64,000 nucleotides of DNA from Notospermus geniculatus (Eukaryota; Nemertea; Pilidiophora; Heteronemertea; Lineidae): the NCBI GenBank assembly GCA_002633025.1, contig NMRB01002019.1:68061-132060 (forward strand). Reading direction: 5' to 3'. The notes beneath the pieces are model-generated. The model worked only from the letters and a program-made list of their open reading frames with translations, ran no database searches and was not told where the DNA came from. The position numbers were made by a program, and so were the translations under genes. Positions 1-12,645 of this stretch are shown here, piece after piece. Position 1 is the stretch's first letter; each line of letters begins with the position of its first letter.

Positions 1-1848
1 GTAACCGCTCGACGGACAACCTATTTACATCTACACTGTGCACCTGAATGGAAACAACATATACATGCAAAGCACATCAAGTGGACATATACAAGGGTTT
101 CAACAGAATACGGAATATCAACTGACCCATATTCACAAACCCATCACCTGTGGCTTTTCTAAAACTGAGACAGACTCAAGAGGGACTGGATGTCTTCATT
201 TGGTAGTAGAAAAACAAGCACACTCTAGTGATTTTTCGCAACCGCCATGTTTAATAACCTATGACAACATCTAGCGAGGATTCCTTATATCACTAAATGT
301 TGTCGTAGGCCTAACCGAGCCAAAGCCAAAACTCACTTATGAATGAACATACTGCAGTTACTATTAAATGCTACTGCTAGTATACTGTCAGTGACCAAGC
401 TATGAAGAGCCACAGTGATTAGGTTTGCACAGGATTTGACATTACTCACACAACAATCACACAAGCCATTAATTTAACATTTCCTAAGTTCTAGTCAAGC
501 TGTTCATTGCATCCCGATGGTAAACCTCCCAGTCACGAAAAGTGGCCAACCTCAACTCTCAGAGGGGTTGGGTCAATACACCCCATACGTGTCATGATTT
601 CACAAGCCCCCCCCCCCCTGAATTCATGACCTCACTACACCTCTGCNCTGAACATGAACCTTGAGGCCCCACTTCGGCAATGAAGGGAGTTTTATTACAA
701 GATTCAACTCAGAGGTGGTCTGGTAGTCGAGTCAGCACAGTATTAGAGTCAATCCATTCCTCTTTGTGTTCAAATCCAAATATGAACTCACAGAAGATCT
801 CATCACCAAGATAGATCGGTACGACCGTCATCGGACTTTAAACGACAGAATGACGTCACCCAAACTTCAGAGTAAGACAGCGAGGGATTAATTGATCTGT
901 GATAATCCATGCAACTGAGAGGTTTACCAAGAGGTAAGCTACTTATTCAGCTAGGTACTTCTAGAATAAATAAATCAGACTACTATGAAATGAATGTCTT
1001 AGTTTGTTAGAGGCGACTAGCTCTGTCAGTTACACACATGCCCACAACTACTACCGGTACTTCTATTTACTGTCTTGGAGCACAGTAGTACAGAACAAGA
1101 ATCGTTATTTGAGAAATTTTATGTGATCAACTGTACACCACAACACTGTACATTGCCTAATGACTCTAGTTGGGTAAGGTAATGCATGGGCCAGCAGAAA
1201 GTCTTCTGCAGTAGCAAGGATTGAATGTACAAGGTTGTGTACTGTATGTTATCTACATTTCCCATTCACAAACGCTGAATTTCAATGAACAAACCAGAAT
1301 GGTCAAAATCATCCACTGTACCTACATATGTTAGACTTGCGGTGAAATTCAGACACTAAAAGGCGACAATTCTCCAATACATCACCACCATCCCCAACAA
1401 TTCCCACATGATAGGACACAGACACACAGGATGCCTCAGAAGTCACATAGAATTGTGTTTCGTACATGTACCATTGTTGAGTGTCAAATCTTCTGTTTTT
1501 TTTACCGTACCTCAACTTCACACAGTTCAACGACACGAAAATCATGCACTACAACCTCTGTGCTGTACACTTTACCAACCAAGACATCACCCACGAAGCC
1601 ATGAAGAACCCTATGGTCATTATACTATGACTACATTTACAATAAACCTATGATGTTGGGATGCAGAACATGTTTTTTTTGGATCTCACTCTGAGCGAAA
1701 GTGTTCCGGATGAGATCAAATAAGAGATACTCAGTTTTTCACAGTTACATAAGCAGATTGAGAAATGGACACAACATCCTTCTGTGATGACCATGTTCTG
1801 CACCCCAACACCCTCTAGTCCATAGCCATGGCAGGTGACCCTACATAC
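1..1848. other. Left edge, no exon recognised; probable CRTC intron
   Basis: I searched both strands for the conserved CRTC C-terminal activation domain and found none. Short open frames here have no recognisable content. A C-homopolymer near 608-618 sits close to a single N. Most likely an intron of the CRTC gene. Confidence 0.5.
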
Positions 1849-2232
1849 CTGATTCTGTCTCATATGCGTCGGGCTACCAAGAATCAACGGGCTGGGTGCA
1901 GTGTGCACATGTCGTCTCCGTGATATGGGGCTTGTCTGTTGATTTTGTCGCACTCCTCCAGTAGCTGCAAAGATACCAGTAATGCATTAGCCCTTAGGCC
2001 TGCTCTTCTTCATAAGCATCTGTGCAATTGTGCTTCAGTTCAATTGACTACTGGTCAACTTTGCCCCAAGTAGATAATATGCATATACTGCACATGAAAT
2101 GGCGGACATGGACTGGTAAGGTACTTACACAAGTGATGAACAGACGTAGGCGACAAACTAGTAGGGCTAGTTTGTTGTTGCTGCTGTCCTTGCTGTTGCT
2201 GCTGCTGAGACTGCTGTTGGGCCTGCTGTTTC

Positions 2233-2264
<32 letters not shown>

Positions 2265-5200
2265 GTTATACGTTTGGTCTTCAGCATCGAGGGGCGTGAC
2301 TAACGGTGACGGAAAATGTATACTAGTGAGATCGGGTAATGAGCCTGTGTTGTTCGAAATTGGGATGTGAACACCGGAGTCTTGTTCCTGTGAAGGGTAA
2401 ATACTGAAAAGATAAAAAAAGATATCTGTTAGATATGGCTGTATTCTTGTTAAAAAACTACAATGCTTTCTTCAAAATACATTTAAATGCACTAGCCTAC
2501 CCGATCTTGATCAGAGATGCTTTCATTCACGATTGGAGGACAGCACAGCCCCATCATTTAAATACTTACTTTATTCCAGGAACTTCGCACGATTTGGGTC
2601 TTGACTGCATTAACTGCTGAAAGAGACCATTATCAGAGTCAGAATTTAGACCATTAAGCACAAAAGTGTTGTTTTTTACCCTATTCTCTGCATTTGAAAG
2701 TTGCACTCGCATAACTCATTTGTCTCAGACTCTCCTCACTTAGATATGACTGAGACGTCTCAACACAAGTCGCTAAGTATCAGTTCAGCAGTCTGCATTC
2801 CAACATTACTCGTCTTTCTTCATGTTACTCAGAGCTTGCCTGGCAACTGAACGAGGAAACCTTGACAACGCAGTCTTGTGTACATCGAGCCCAGGTTTAT
2901 TCTCTCATTGACTTGTAGCTACATGTAGATTCAGCAGATGCACAAACCCACTCACCCTTCTGGGATCTATGTATCCTTTGAGCATATTATCTCCCATTGA
3001 ATCACCTAATAATGCTGAAATGAAAAAAAAGTGATGTAGTGGGAATACTGAACATCAAAACAGCAATAGTGAGAGCAATGGTGACTGTGGTGTATTGGTG
3101 CTGGACTAATGGTTTGGGGTTCATGTTTAATTCAGATAAACAGAAATAGACTTGATAATGTAACCTCGCGTTAATCAAGGGGATGCGACCTGCATTTGAG
3201 ATGCAGAACACCGGATACGTTTGTGCTGTGAAGGATCATGAGGTATGGGGAGACAACACCTCATGTGGAATGCTGCGACTGTCCACACTGCATAAACCCT
3301 GGTGTCGGAGAGAGATCGTGTCACCCTGGGGTGGGGAGAGGGGGAGAGGGCACTGAAAGGGTTAAGTTGTCAGGTTGCAGAGAGAGTGGAGCTTCTATAG
3401 ACGGTATCTGCAAGGTATTAGGGGATAAGGAACATGTTGCTAGTCATATTTTCCACAACAGGCTCCAAGTATGTTTGACTTGTTGACACAACACAGGTTC
3501 TTATTTCAATAATCACACAACCGATGAACAAACACGGCTATTATACCTACTTCAAAGCAAAATCGAAATCGATGTAAGTTGATTCGATAGCATGATAAAC
3601 ATCAACAGTACAAACAAACAATTGATGTACTTTGAGAAACAGGAGGTCTGGGAAATGAACGTACAGACATGAGAACCAAAATCAATGTCAATGCATCACA
3701 ATCATAGAACATCTACAAGTAATTCATCTCAACATACATGTATCATGTACATGTGATAAATGACAAATTTAAAACCTCTCAGATTCCAAACTGCACAGCA
3801 CATGTAGTATAGCTCAAAGCGTACATGTAGCTTCGACAATTCTGTACTGAGGATATACAGTGAGACGACATGATGTCTGCCCCTTTTTATCAAGAAGATC
3901 TTAATTTTTCTCACACAAAGAATCTCCGATTTGTCTCCATCATAATCAAATGAACACCTTAAGATACATCTGCATGTCTAACAATGTGGGAGTCTGACGT
4001 TCAAAGGGAAAAGAGAAGCCCTGCACGCCGTTCTATTTATAGAATAAATGTTTCTCCAATAACATACTCGGTTTCCCGATGCCCAGAGCCAAGGATTAAT
4101 GACTTATTGATTTTAAGGTGAATCAACAACAATCTCAAAATAAATATAATTTTCATAACTCAAAACTGTTCTCACTATTTCAAAACATTTTCACCAACAA
4201 TTTTATGCTTCGAATCACAGATTCTGTAGTCATTGACAACAGCCTCAGTCAAAACTCAATAATAGGTTGGTATGGCTGTTAAAGTGATCCCAGGGGTGGC
4301 TAGGCCACTTAGTGTTTGGCACAGCAATGCAAAATTGGAATGTAGTTCTGATGTAATGTTCTCTTAAAGTTAAACTCAGGAGGATCATTTCGATTTTGAA
4401 AGCAGTCCAACTTCATTGATCCACCACCGATTGCGTATTTGTATTAAAGTTTTCTATTTTAAACAGATGATGACGAGTAGGAGAATGTTTATAAACCTAC
4501 TACCGTCTGATCTGATATTGTGGGTGTATTTATCAGTCAGGGACACCAGATGAGTGACGTACTATCATTTCAAAATAACAGCACTGGCATCATTGTCTTT
4601 GTGTAATCAAATTTCTGCTTTAGTAATTTGAAAAATATAGATAAGATCATCATTAATACAGTATGTGGATTTGATAATCATACACAATACTATCTGACCT
4701 GATGTACTTTTAAAAACCATACCGGTAAATGAAATGAGCTGCAAATGACTCTGTCAACACAATGGCCCAGACATGCCAGACGACTGGGGAATCTGAATTG
4801 GTATTTTCGAGTCATCAGGTGTCAATGCTTCCAGCTTCAATAACAGACTGCTTGTGCAACACGCATCAGTCCTTGGAAAACCTCTCACAAATTTGTGGCA
4901 GTCAACGGGGTGCTTTGATCGTTTTATTGCAACCTACCTCTCCGATTTGCTGGTGGTGTAGTTGGTCCTAAGTTCTCCATGGAGGCAGAAGGAGAGTTGG
5001 CGCTCGTGTGCAGCGCAGAGTCAGAATTGGTTCTGAAATGAGAATGATGATAGGTCCATGAAAATAAATTCCAAGCTGACAGTGAATCTCAATGATATGT
5101 GACGAAAAGATGATGCGAGTTGCAGAGATTCATGCAGCGCAGTCTTTGCTGGTATTTGAAGTAATGGCATGCATGAAAGATAAGGCCAAGGGTAGCATGC

Positions 5201-8200
5201 ACTCTGAGTGGTTTCTGGCGGTTAGTCGAGTTGGTTGTATGTGGTACCCACTCCACCAACACTCTGTCAGTCATGCCAATGCATTGCCATTTTTAGGTCA
5301 CTGTTGACCTTAAGGGTAAAAGCAGGCTCTTGTCACAATTCATCATCATTGATTGTCCGTTTATTCAACTATCTCATCATCGCTGGCCACCACTACTTCA
5401 TACGATCTACAGACATTCACAGCTAGTATTCTGTTGTAAGGGCTTCCGCTACTGTGACAAGTGCTTGCTTTTGTTGGAGCTTGAAGGTTACAGTCCTGTA
5501 CAATTTTGGAAATTCTCAAATGTCTAGCAAGCAGTATTCTTCAATTTCTACTCATTGGCAGCTCTGGGACTCTGATAAGGGAATAACTGGACCAGGATAT
5601 GCGACTCAATAGAAGGAAGCAATCTTTCAGATGTGGGAAAACCTGGGATATTCATACAAGGAACTAATCTTAGGTCCATCAGCATGATCAGGGCTGGAGG
5701 ATGAATTGAGAAAGGAAATATGCTACAAGAATTGGTAATCGCTGTTCTGTCAGTTATCTACCTTACTAGAGAAGAAAGTATGGGAAACGCAAACGGTCTG
5801 AAAAAAATAACCAAAAATCATTTGTTCTGACCTGTGAAAAAATAAAACATGTCGCTGTGTTTTGAAAGCCACAGCCGCATTTAAATGTTCAGACATGAAC
5901 GATGACCTAGTGACATGATAGAGGTTCAATGACCTAACAGAATAATGGTTGCACTGAGTGTGAACGCTCCTTTGTGCCAAAAATACACCATATGGGCCTA
6001 CACAATTTCTAGGGGGGGGGGGGGGGGTACNNNNNNNNNNNNNNNNNNNNNNNNNNNNNNNNNNNNNNNNNNNNNNNNNNNNNNNNNNNNNNNNNNNNNN
6101 NNNNNNNNNNNNNNNNNNNNNNNNNNNNNNNNNNNACCCCCCCCCCCCAAGAAAGGGCCCCAGATGGAGGGGATCTATGGACATTACTCTCAAGGCACTT
6201 TTGCCTTTGGATTGGAATGGAATTCAGAAGGCTCAAGTCAACTGAGAGACACTCACAAAGCAAATGGAGGTTCACATCAAGTTTGATTCACTCTCAGTTT
6301 TCTGCTCAAACATGTCAAATGGAATGGTGAAGTAGACCAGACAATACCATTGCCTTCTCATTAGGCAGTCGAAAAAGACACAGTTGACGAAGATGCATCA
6401 TCAATGACTGAGCCACGAGACGCGATCCAAAGAATCACTTTATAGTTCCTTTGATGCAACAGAAGCTTAGTGATCTGATAAGGACGCCAACAGGAATGAA
6501 TTTGTGACGAACAGCCAATAAAAATAACAAAAGAGCTCGGTATCTCTGAGCCAATATGAGATAAACAGAGAATCAATGATCTGTCAGCCATGCACGCAGG
6601 CTATTTATAGACAAGTCAGATATCTAGGCTCGCAGGGTTGAACAGGGATTTGGAAATGATACTATCCTGCATTAATTCTCATAATGCAATCATCATGAAA
6701 TTAGGAGAGATTTGAATTTCAATATGATGCATAAATTTCCAATGCAACTTAGTGCGCTGGGAAAGCTAAAAATAGCAACACTTGATGGTTGACATGATGC
6801 TATTTTCGAAAGAAAAAGCCCAACTGGCAAACATACAGTACCATGCATGTATGGGCAAATGTATTTGTGCAACGGAGTAAAATAGGAATCACCATAGCAA
6901 CGAGTACATGTTGATGTCAGGCTAAGTGGGAATCTCTGGCAGCCAGTATTCACAACAAGTGTGTGTGGAAGCTTAGTGAGGACAGTTCTGCTCGTACTCG
7001 TAGTGTATCCTGGTTGAGGGGGCGAGTTGACTTAATCCATTGACCATCGACAAGGTTTTAGTGCAACTGCACGACCTTCTGATCACCATGTCAAATGATC
7101 ATTATGCAACTGCAATGTGGGCCACCAATTTTGTCTCAGGTTTTGTTCTGTTTACAAACACACCAGACAATATCCTTTATCCAGAATTTCAATCCATGCT
7201 ATTGACTCTGAAGCTAAAGCCTTAGCTCATTCCTGACAATGATGATGTCTAGCCACTCAATCAACATAGCTTTCACGATGATACACCTGCTACTGCCAAA
7301 AATAATTAATTCTCATAATGCAATCATCATGAAATTAGGAGAGATTTGAATTTCAATATGATGCATAAATTTCCAATGCAACTTAGTGCGCTGGGAACGC
7401 TAAAAATAGCAACACTTGATGGTTGACATGATGCTATTTTCGAAAGAAAAAGCCCAACTGGCAAACATACAGTACCATGCATGTATGGGCAAATGTATTT
7501 GTGCAACGGAGTAAAATAGGAATCACCATAGCAACGAGTACATGTTGACATGGTTGATGTCAGGCTAAGTGGGAATCTCTGGCAGCCAGTATTCACAACA
7601 AGTGTGTGTGGAAGCTTAGTGAGGACAGTTCTGCTCGTACTCGTAGTGTATTCTGGTTGAGGGGGCGAGTTGACTTAATCCATTGACCATCGACAAGGTT
7701 TTAGTGCAACTGCACGACCTTCTGATCTGATCACCATGTCAAATGATCATTATGCAACTGCAATGTGGGCCACCAATTTTGTCTCAGTTTTTGTTCTGTT
7801 TACAAACACACCACCAGACAATATCCTTTATCCAGAATTTCAATCCATGCTATTGACTCTGAAGCTAAAGCCTTAGCTCATTCCTGACAATGATGATGTC
7901 TAGCCACTCAATCAACATAGCTTTCACGATGATACACCTGCTACTGCCAACAAGCAGGTTCAATATATCCCTTTCTACACAATACAGCCACACAAGATAA
8001 GACACAACAATGGATGCATGTTGATTACATGGCTTCAGCATCATAAACCATCTCTCTGCTTCCTCATCACCTGCGTGCATCCGGCACATTCTACGTGATG
8101 CTAAACGAAGGAGTATTCAAGTAATGTGCAACCTAGGAATATTCAACTCGTCAATTCACCATCCATTCTAATAATCATCAACATGTATAGCCTACTCTTG

Positions 8201-11200
8201 ACATCTTCAGAATAAACAGATCGAGTCTGCTTCATTACGGAACAAAACCATTAATCATATTATAGGTTGATACAGGTCAATCAATTTTCTTTTATCCCTT
8301 GGAGCAAAGTGAGCAATGCTCCCACTATCCAGGTTGTCATGCTGAACCAAGTAAGCATCACATGTTCATCTGATGCTTTAAGAAACAGGATTGAACTGGA
8401 ACTCTACAGAGTGTGCTAGAAAAAGTCTCCTTCAAACAACAACAGAAATGCTACTGTTTGAGGGATGCTGTTGTTTGAGGGACATGTTTTCTGAGCCATC
8501 CTGTAGAACTAGGCCTGCAGGATGGCTCAGAAATAAAGAAAATCTATCACCATCCGCAACAATAATCTCCTCTTGTTCTGCAATTATTCTGACAGTTTTT
8601 GACTTTATAGGTGTAGCCAGGGTTTCACATTGGATGCATTTTAAACTGCAGATCTGCAACAAGAAATGAAACAACTTGTGGAAGAGCTGTCTTACCTTCT
8701 CCAGCTGGTGTCTGGCGGTGGTGAGAGGTACGTTGATCCATAGGGAGAAGTGTCCACCTGAGTTGAAAGTCAAGGAAATGTTTGGGTGGCTTTCTCAGAC
8801 AGACACATTGGAAATGTCATGTGATCAATAAGGCAGAAGGGGTTCTCATAACAAAGTTTCAGTTTTATATACCCACACAAACCATCAAATCATTCGATGG
8901 TTTGTGTGGGTATAAAACTGTAAGATGACATTTACTACATTGTATCAATGATAATAGTGATCCCCACATAATTATTCATACATTTGAGGCAGCAAAATCC
9001 CATCACTGGTGAGCAATCAATTGCTGTCATGATCATGTCACTTGCTGATTACATGTACTTTGTTTTACTTGGAGCCACGGTGGTGTAGTGGTTCGGGCCT
9101 CCGACTAGCGGTCAGAGGGTCCTGGGTTCGAATCCCACTTGGCGTGAGACATTGGGCAAGTCTCTTTGCCTCACTGGCCTCTCTCCACCCAGGTGTATAA
9201 ATGGGTACCGGTCGGAAATGCTCGGAGTGTAGCGCTGAATGAGCAGCTCATCTGAGTTCTACTGAAAGGTTTCAGGATAGACTGGGGTTAAAGGTAAAGT
9301 CGGATGACACGTCACACCTCTACCGTTGTTGATATCAGACTATAAACCCAAACTTTAACTTTTTTTAAAACTTGTGGACATTAGCAGAGCTCTTGCATGA
9401 AATTCAATGACTGACACAGCACAATCTAACGAATTAATTAATTAAATGTTAAATCTAGGTTGTTTGCTTTTAAGTGCCATCTGCATAAGCCAAAAACATT
9501 ATACTAATAAAGATTCTACTTCACATTTTGATCATAGCTTCAGAATACCAGTGGAGACATCTGTTGACAAATGACTAAACTTCCAATTCCACATTGTACA
9601 ATGTACGTACATACACATGCATCTGGTCCTGGAGACAAGTTGTGATACACATGCATTAAACTGTAGGATTAGGTACTGGATGGTTAACCCATTGGAAATT
9701 GACCCTCCTCACTGGTGGATGAGTACAATATAGTCAGGATTTGACCTTGACAGTGGCCTTGCCCTTTTGTCATCATCCGTTATGATGTCCCCATGTGTAA
9801 ACATTATGAACTAGACTCACTTGGCCTGGATTTTCTACATCATTACACCCAAAACACAACAAATGGCACCAAACTAACTTAAACTTGTATTTTGTGGACA
9901 TAACTTTTATAAAAAGGATACCCTTTTTTCGAAAGGAAAAGGTCTCCGATGTCCCATAATTTGGCGTGTTCTCTCCCTGTGTAATCTATCAACTAAACTC
10001 TGTCTACCTTGCTTCTGTATATCCTCAAGGTTGTGTAAAGCAGACTGAAAAAGGAGAATACAAAGGTGTAAATAATAGAAATAGCAGTCTACAACACTTG
10101 CTCAGAAGTGGTGACACCTGAAATAGAACTTGGAGACTACTTTGGTGATGGGGATGTCAACGAGTTCACTGTAGTATAAGGGGAGTGACACTCCTGCTTT
10201 AAAAAGTAAGGGCAACCAGCAGGATCAACCCCAGCTCTGAATTTAGCCGTACTGCTGCCTGTTAGTTTTGAAATATGCAGATGTACAGCAAGCGCAAGTC
10301 ATCTAGTGAATCAGAAAAGTAGTTTTTTTTAAATAATTAGATAGATACATCATACCATCAGACAAGGTCAATTAATTGAGAACAACTATTTCATGCATTT
10401 GAGATGAGTTGTGTTTTTGTAACACAGATATGTACCGGTAGTAAGAAGTACACGAAGTATTTGGGTACGCGAAAAAAGCAGCTGGGAGACTGTTTTAATG
10501 TTTACACAGTGGCAGTACAAATACCGGGTAAGAATCAGATTAGTGCAAAAGGGATTACGCAACACAATAAAAACAACCAATCTGTCATTTTGGTCTACAT
10601 CACACTAGCTATTAGTATTACAGTTATACACCTGTCATGCCAGTGAGCGTGACTTAACGTCAACTGTACGAAAAACATCTGGGGCCGTATTCACCAAGGG
10701 TGATCATCGCGCGATTAAGACTTAGACGCGTGTAACTTCACTAAATGCACACACTTCCACCATGCTTTTGAAGAAGGTACACGCGTCTAAGTCTTAATCG
10801 CCCGATGATCACCCTTGGTGAATTCGGCCCCTGGAGTGTCAGCTCCTAACAACNTCAAAGTTTTCCAATTTAAGAAAAGGAGCATGAAATATTGATAAGA
10901 TGAATATGGATGAAAACAAAACATCTCAGTTTGTGGAGTTGAACTAATGCATTACTATTCCGCTGATTTACATGGTTGATTGTCAAAACAAATCTACAAC
11001 TCTTTGGAATTAAACTACCATTCAAAACTATTTACATCTCACACAGTCCAGTGGTTAGGCCTGTACCATAAAAATCTATTCAAAGTTTACAAATGGCTGA
11101 ACACTCAGGTCAATGAGTTGTGAATTCATGCAAGTGAACTTCACCAGATGGTATTCCCAGACATTTTGGCATTCAAAATCAACTGAATGATTTTGCAGGC

Positions 11201-11935
11201 TTAAGAGCTATTCTGACATTCATAATATCAAGTGGGGACAGTGACGGCCACAGTGACCACCAACATGAACATGTCCAAGATAGACAGACAGAAACAAATA
11301 CCGGTACATCATATCGGCCTACATTCTTTGACTTTGTTGTTATGAAAATGTTTATCTGTCAAGACAACCCTCAATGGATAAAAACAGTGCAGGGAAAGAC
11401 ACCACCACCATTGCAGTCTGCGCACTGCACTGCTGCTTCCTTGGATTGTTTGTATGGAGCGGTGGTCATGGTCTTGATGGTGGTTGTTTTTTTCGGTTCA
11501 GAATCTGATCCAGACTCACCTGCAAATCTATCGAATTAGATCCCAATTGGTTCACATTGGGTAATGAACCACCTCTATATGCACCCAAGTTTTGTGCAAT
11601 GTGTAGCTGTTGAGGCTGTTTCTGTGCATGCTGGAAATTAAAAAATAATAACATAATGAGTCCTGGCAAGACATGAGACTGCGACATTGATTGATGCACA
11701 GCAGAATGTACACTGTACATTTTGTACAGCAGTCTACATGCAAACAGCAAAGTGAAATTTTGTCGATGAAAACATTGGCTTCATTTAAGCATTTTAGCGG
11801 AGACATCTGGGTGATTTAACCTACCTTAGTCGCTCCTGATACTTCTCTCATTATTGCCTCAAAAGCTGCCGTTTCTTCGGCCTGCTTTTGGTTGTGGAGC
11901 GCGATCTTTTCACTAAACTTCCGTGGGTTTGCCAT
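1849..11935 (-). CDS. CRTC: CREB-regulated transcription coactivator (CRTC), 5' nine exons, 3' end outside window
   Basis: CRTC proteins bind the CREB bZIP domain and co-activate cAMP- and calcium-responsive genes; SIK kinases hold them in the cytoplasm and calcineurin releases them. Exons in transcription order: 11825-11935, 11520-11630, 9922-10044, 8696-8757, 4938-5032, 2956-3014, 2570-2616, 2129-2403, 1849-1964. All have AG/GT borders and every phase matches, giving about 333 residues without a stop. Family hallmarks seen: N-terminal CREB-binding helix ([19 protein letters not shown]), [12 protein letters not shown], a basic LVDRLHRER...HRRPF segment, [18 protein letters not shown], the SIK/14-3-3 site [41 protein letters not shown], then a Q-rich stretch and [20 protein letters not shown]. 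The start is the first ATG, where the family starts. The acidic C-terminal activation domain was not found and should lie left of base 1. Exon 3 uses a weak donor (GTATCC), but it is the only choice that keeps the conserved basic segment and the phase. Confidence 0.93.
2166..2268 (-). repeat. CAG/CAA microsatellite encoding the CRTC poly-Q tract
   Basis: A mixed CAG/CAA run inside CRTC exon 8 encodes glutamine blocks of 11, 2, 3, 6 and 5 residues separated by single K, A, S and G. CRTC proteins are usually Q-rich here. The mixed codons and interruptions make length change by slippage less likely than in a pure CAG run. Confidence 0.85.
3015..4937. other. CRTC intron 5, no feature recognised
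   Basis: AT-rich sequence between CRTC exons 5 and 6 with no convincing exon on either strand. The open frames at 3238-3486 and 3729-3914 lack family similarity and splice context. Confidence 0.5.
6031..6135. other. Assembly gap (105 N) inside CRTC intron 4
   Basis: A run of N is flanked by a long G homopolymer on the left and a C homopolymer on the right. This looks like a sequencing collapse at homopolymers, and the true gap length is unknown. Open frames drawn through it are artefacts. Confidence 0.98.
6671..7298 (+). repeat. Tandem duplication in CRTC intron 4, unit 1
   Basis: About 630 bp, from ATTAATTCTCATAATG to ACACCTGCTACTGCCAA, repeated almost exactly at 7305-7949. The units differ by small indels (for example extra GACATGGTT in unit 2) and few substitutions, which looks like recent duplication or two alleles joined. 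Confidence 0.9.
7305..7949 (+). repeat. Tandem duplication in CRTC intron 4, unit 2
   Basis: Second copy of the 6671-7298 unit, about 645 bp, longer through small insertions. Sequence right of it is unique, so the duplication ends here. Confidence 0.9.
8860..8920. repeat. Hairpin-forming palindrome in CRTC intron 3 (copy A)
   Basis: Arms of about 25 bases around ACCCACACAAACCATC face each other across a short AT-rich loop. One arm has an extra TA. Probably a small inverted-repeat element or extruding palindrome; no RNA gene is implied. Confidence 0.8.
9071..9369 (+). mobile_element. tRNA-derived SINE (copy A)
   Basis: The 5' part resembles a tRNA gene: an A-box-like GGTGTAGTGGTTCGGGCC followed at usual spacing by a B box GGGTTCGAATCCCA. 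The body continues with GGGCAAGTCTCTTTGCCTCA and a region found in several marine-invertebrate SINEs, ending in ACTTTAACTTTTTTT. It lies in CRTC intron 3, antisense to the gene. No coding capacity. Not a functional tRNA, because the cloverleaf 3' half is lost. Confidence 0.85.
10681..10831. mobile_element. Foldback MITE present only in copy A
   Basis: Inverted arms start GGGGCCGTATTCACC and end GGTGAATTCGGCCCC, with about 50 bases paired around a short centre. The matching site in copy B (near 16417) is empty and reads ACATCTGGAGTG straight through. A non-autonomous DNA transposon is the simplest reading. The target duplication is ambiguous because the element ends and flank share CTGG. Confidence 0.85.
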
Positions 11936-11993
11936 GATGGCTGCGACGACTACCTTGTTATGATAATCCTTGCGGGGGACCTTGCCGCCTCAG

Positions 11994-11998
11994 CCAAT
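11994..11998 (+). promoter_or_regulatory. CCAAT box upstream of CRTC exon 1 (first copy)
   Basis: A CCAATCA motif on the plus strand (ATTGG as read by the gene) lies about 60 bp upstream of the CRTC start codon in GC-rich DNA. The position suits an NF-Y-type promoter element. No TATA box was seen nearby. Confidence 0.4.
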
Positions 11999-12645
11999 CA
12001 GGAGGCGCAATGCTCGTTTTAGTTCCTCAAGTGTCCGATAGGTGACCTGTGAAGGCCAGATTGTAAATAAACACACATGGGCACATGGGCAACGCTTGAA
12101 ATACCATACCATGCCATAGGGGTGTGGTGAAGATAAAGGGGTAGGAAATGTCGTCCTTTCGTTAACAGATTGTAAAGAAATTTTTTCACTCCTATCCTGG
12201 GCGAATGAATGAAGCTAGTTCGGATATCCTTATTGACTTGGTGTGACCCATCATAAGGAGGCGCAAATAAGACTTTTTTAGAGCGACTGGAGATTTGCAG
12301 GATTTGTCGCCTAGACTACAAATAGACTGCAGCAGATGATTGTTGCACCAAGCGACCAGTCCAGTCTCTGTGGTCGTTGCACCAAGCGACCAGTCTCTGC
12401 GGGTCGCCGATTCGGTATCTCGTCTCATATCTGATCGCCGTTGAGTGGTCGATACATGCGGGAGATTGTTGCACAGGCGATCTCAATCCATGACCGGTTT
12501 CAATGGCCAACGGAAAGCAAAGAATTTCGATCGCATCAAGAGACCGCGGAAAAAAACAATGCTTTCGAGCGTTTCCGCGCACAGAAACGCTCCAATGGAA
12601 AGCCGCCCTAGACCCTGTTTCAACTAGACCGGTTTCCGCTGTGGT

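Larger units (their letters stand above)
8272..12645. repeat. Large duplicated block, copy A (CRTC exons 1-4 and promoter)
   Basis: Begins at ACAGGTCAATCAATTTTC and ends at GGTTTCCGCTGTGGT just before an N at 12646. It matches 13601-18324 along its length with small indels and scattered substitutions. It alone contains the foldback element at 10681-10831, and it lacks the inserts at 13939-14273 and about 16440-16510 of copy B. Confidence 0.95.

Noticed and set aside
5750-6286. Open frames on both strands running through the N gap
   Set aside because: They exist only because N codons are not read as stops; they are flanked by G/C homopolymers.
9071-9150. Possible tRNA gene (A and B boxes)
   Set aside because: The sequence cannot complete a tRNA acceptor stem and continues as a SINE body; a second degraded copy sits at 14794.
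10002-10008. Alternative exon 3 donor in CRTC (CAAG|GTAGAC)
   Set aside because: Using it gives a 37-bp exon in the wrong phase for exon 4 and removes the conserved LVDRLHRER and HRRPF segments; the later GTATCC donor restores both.
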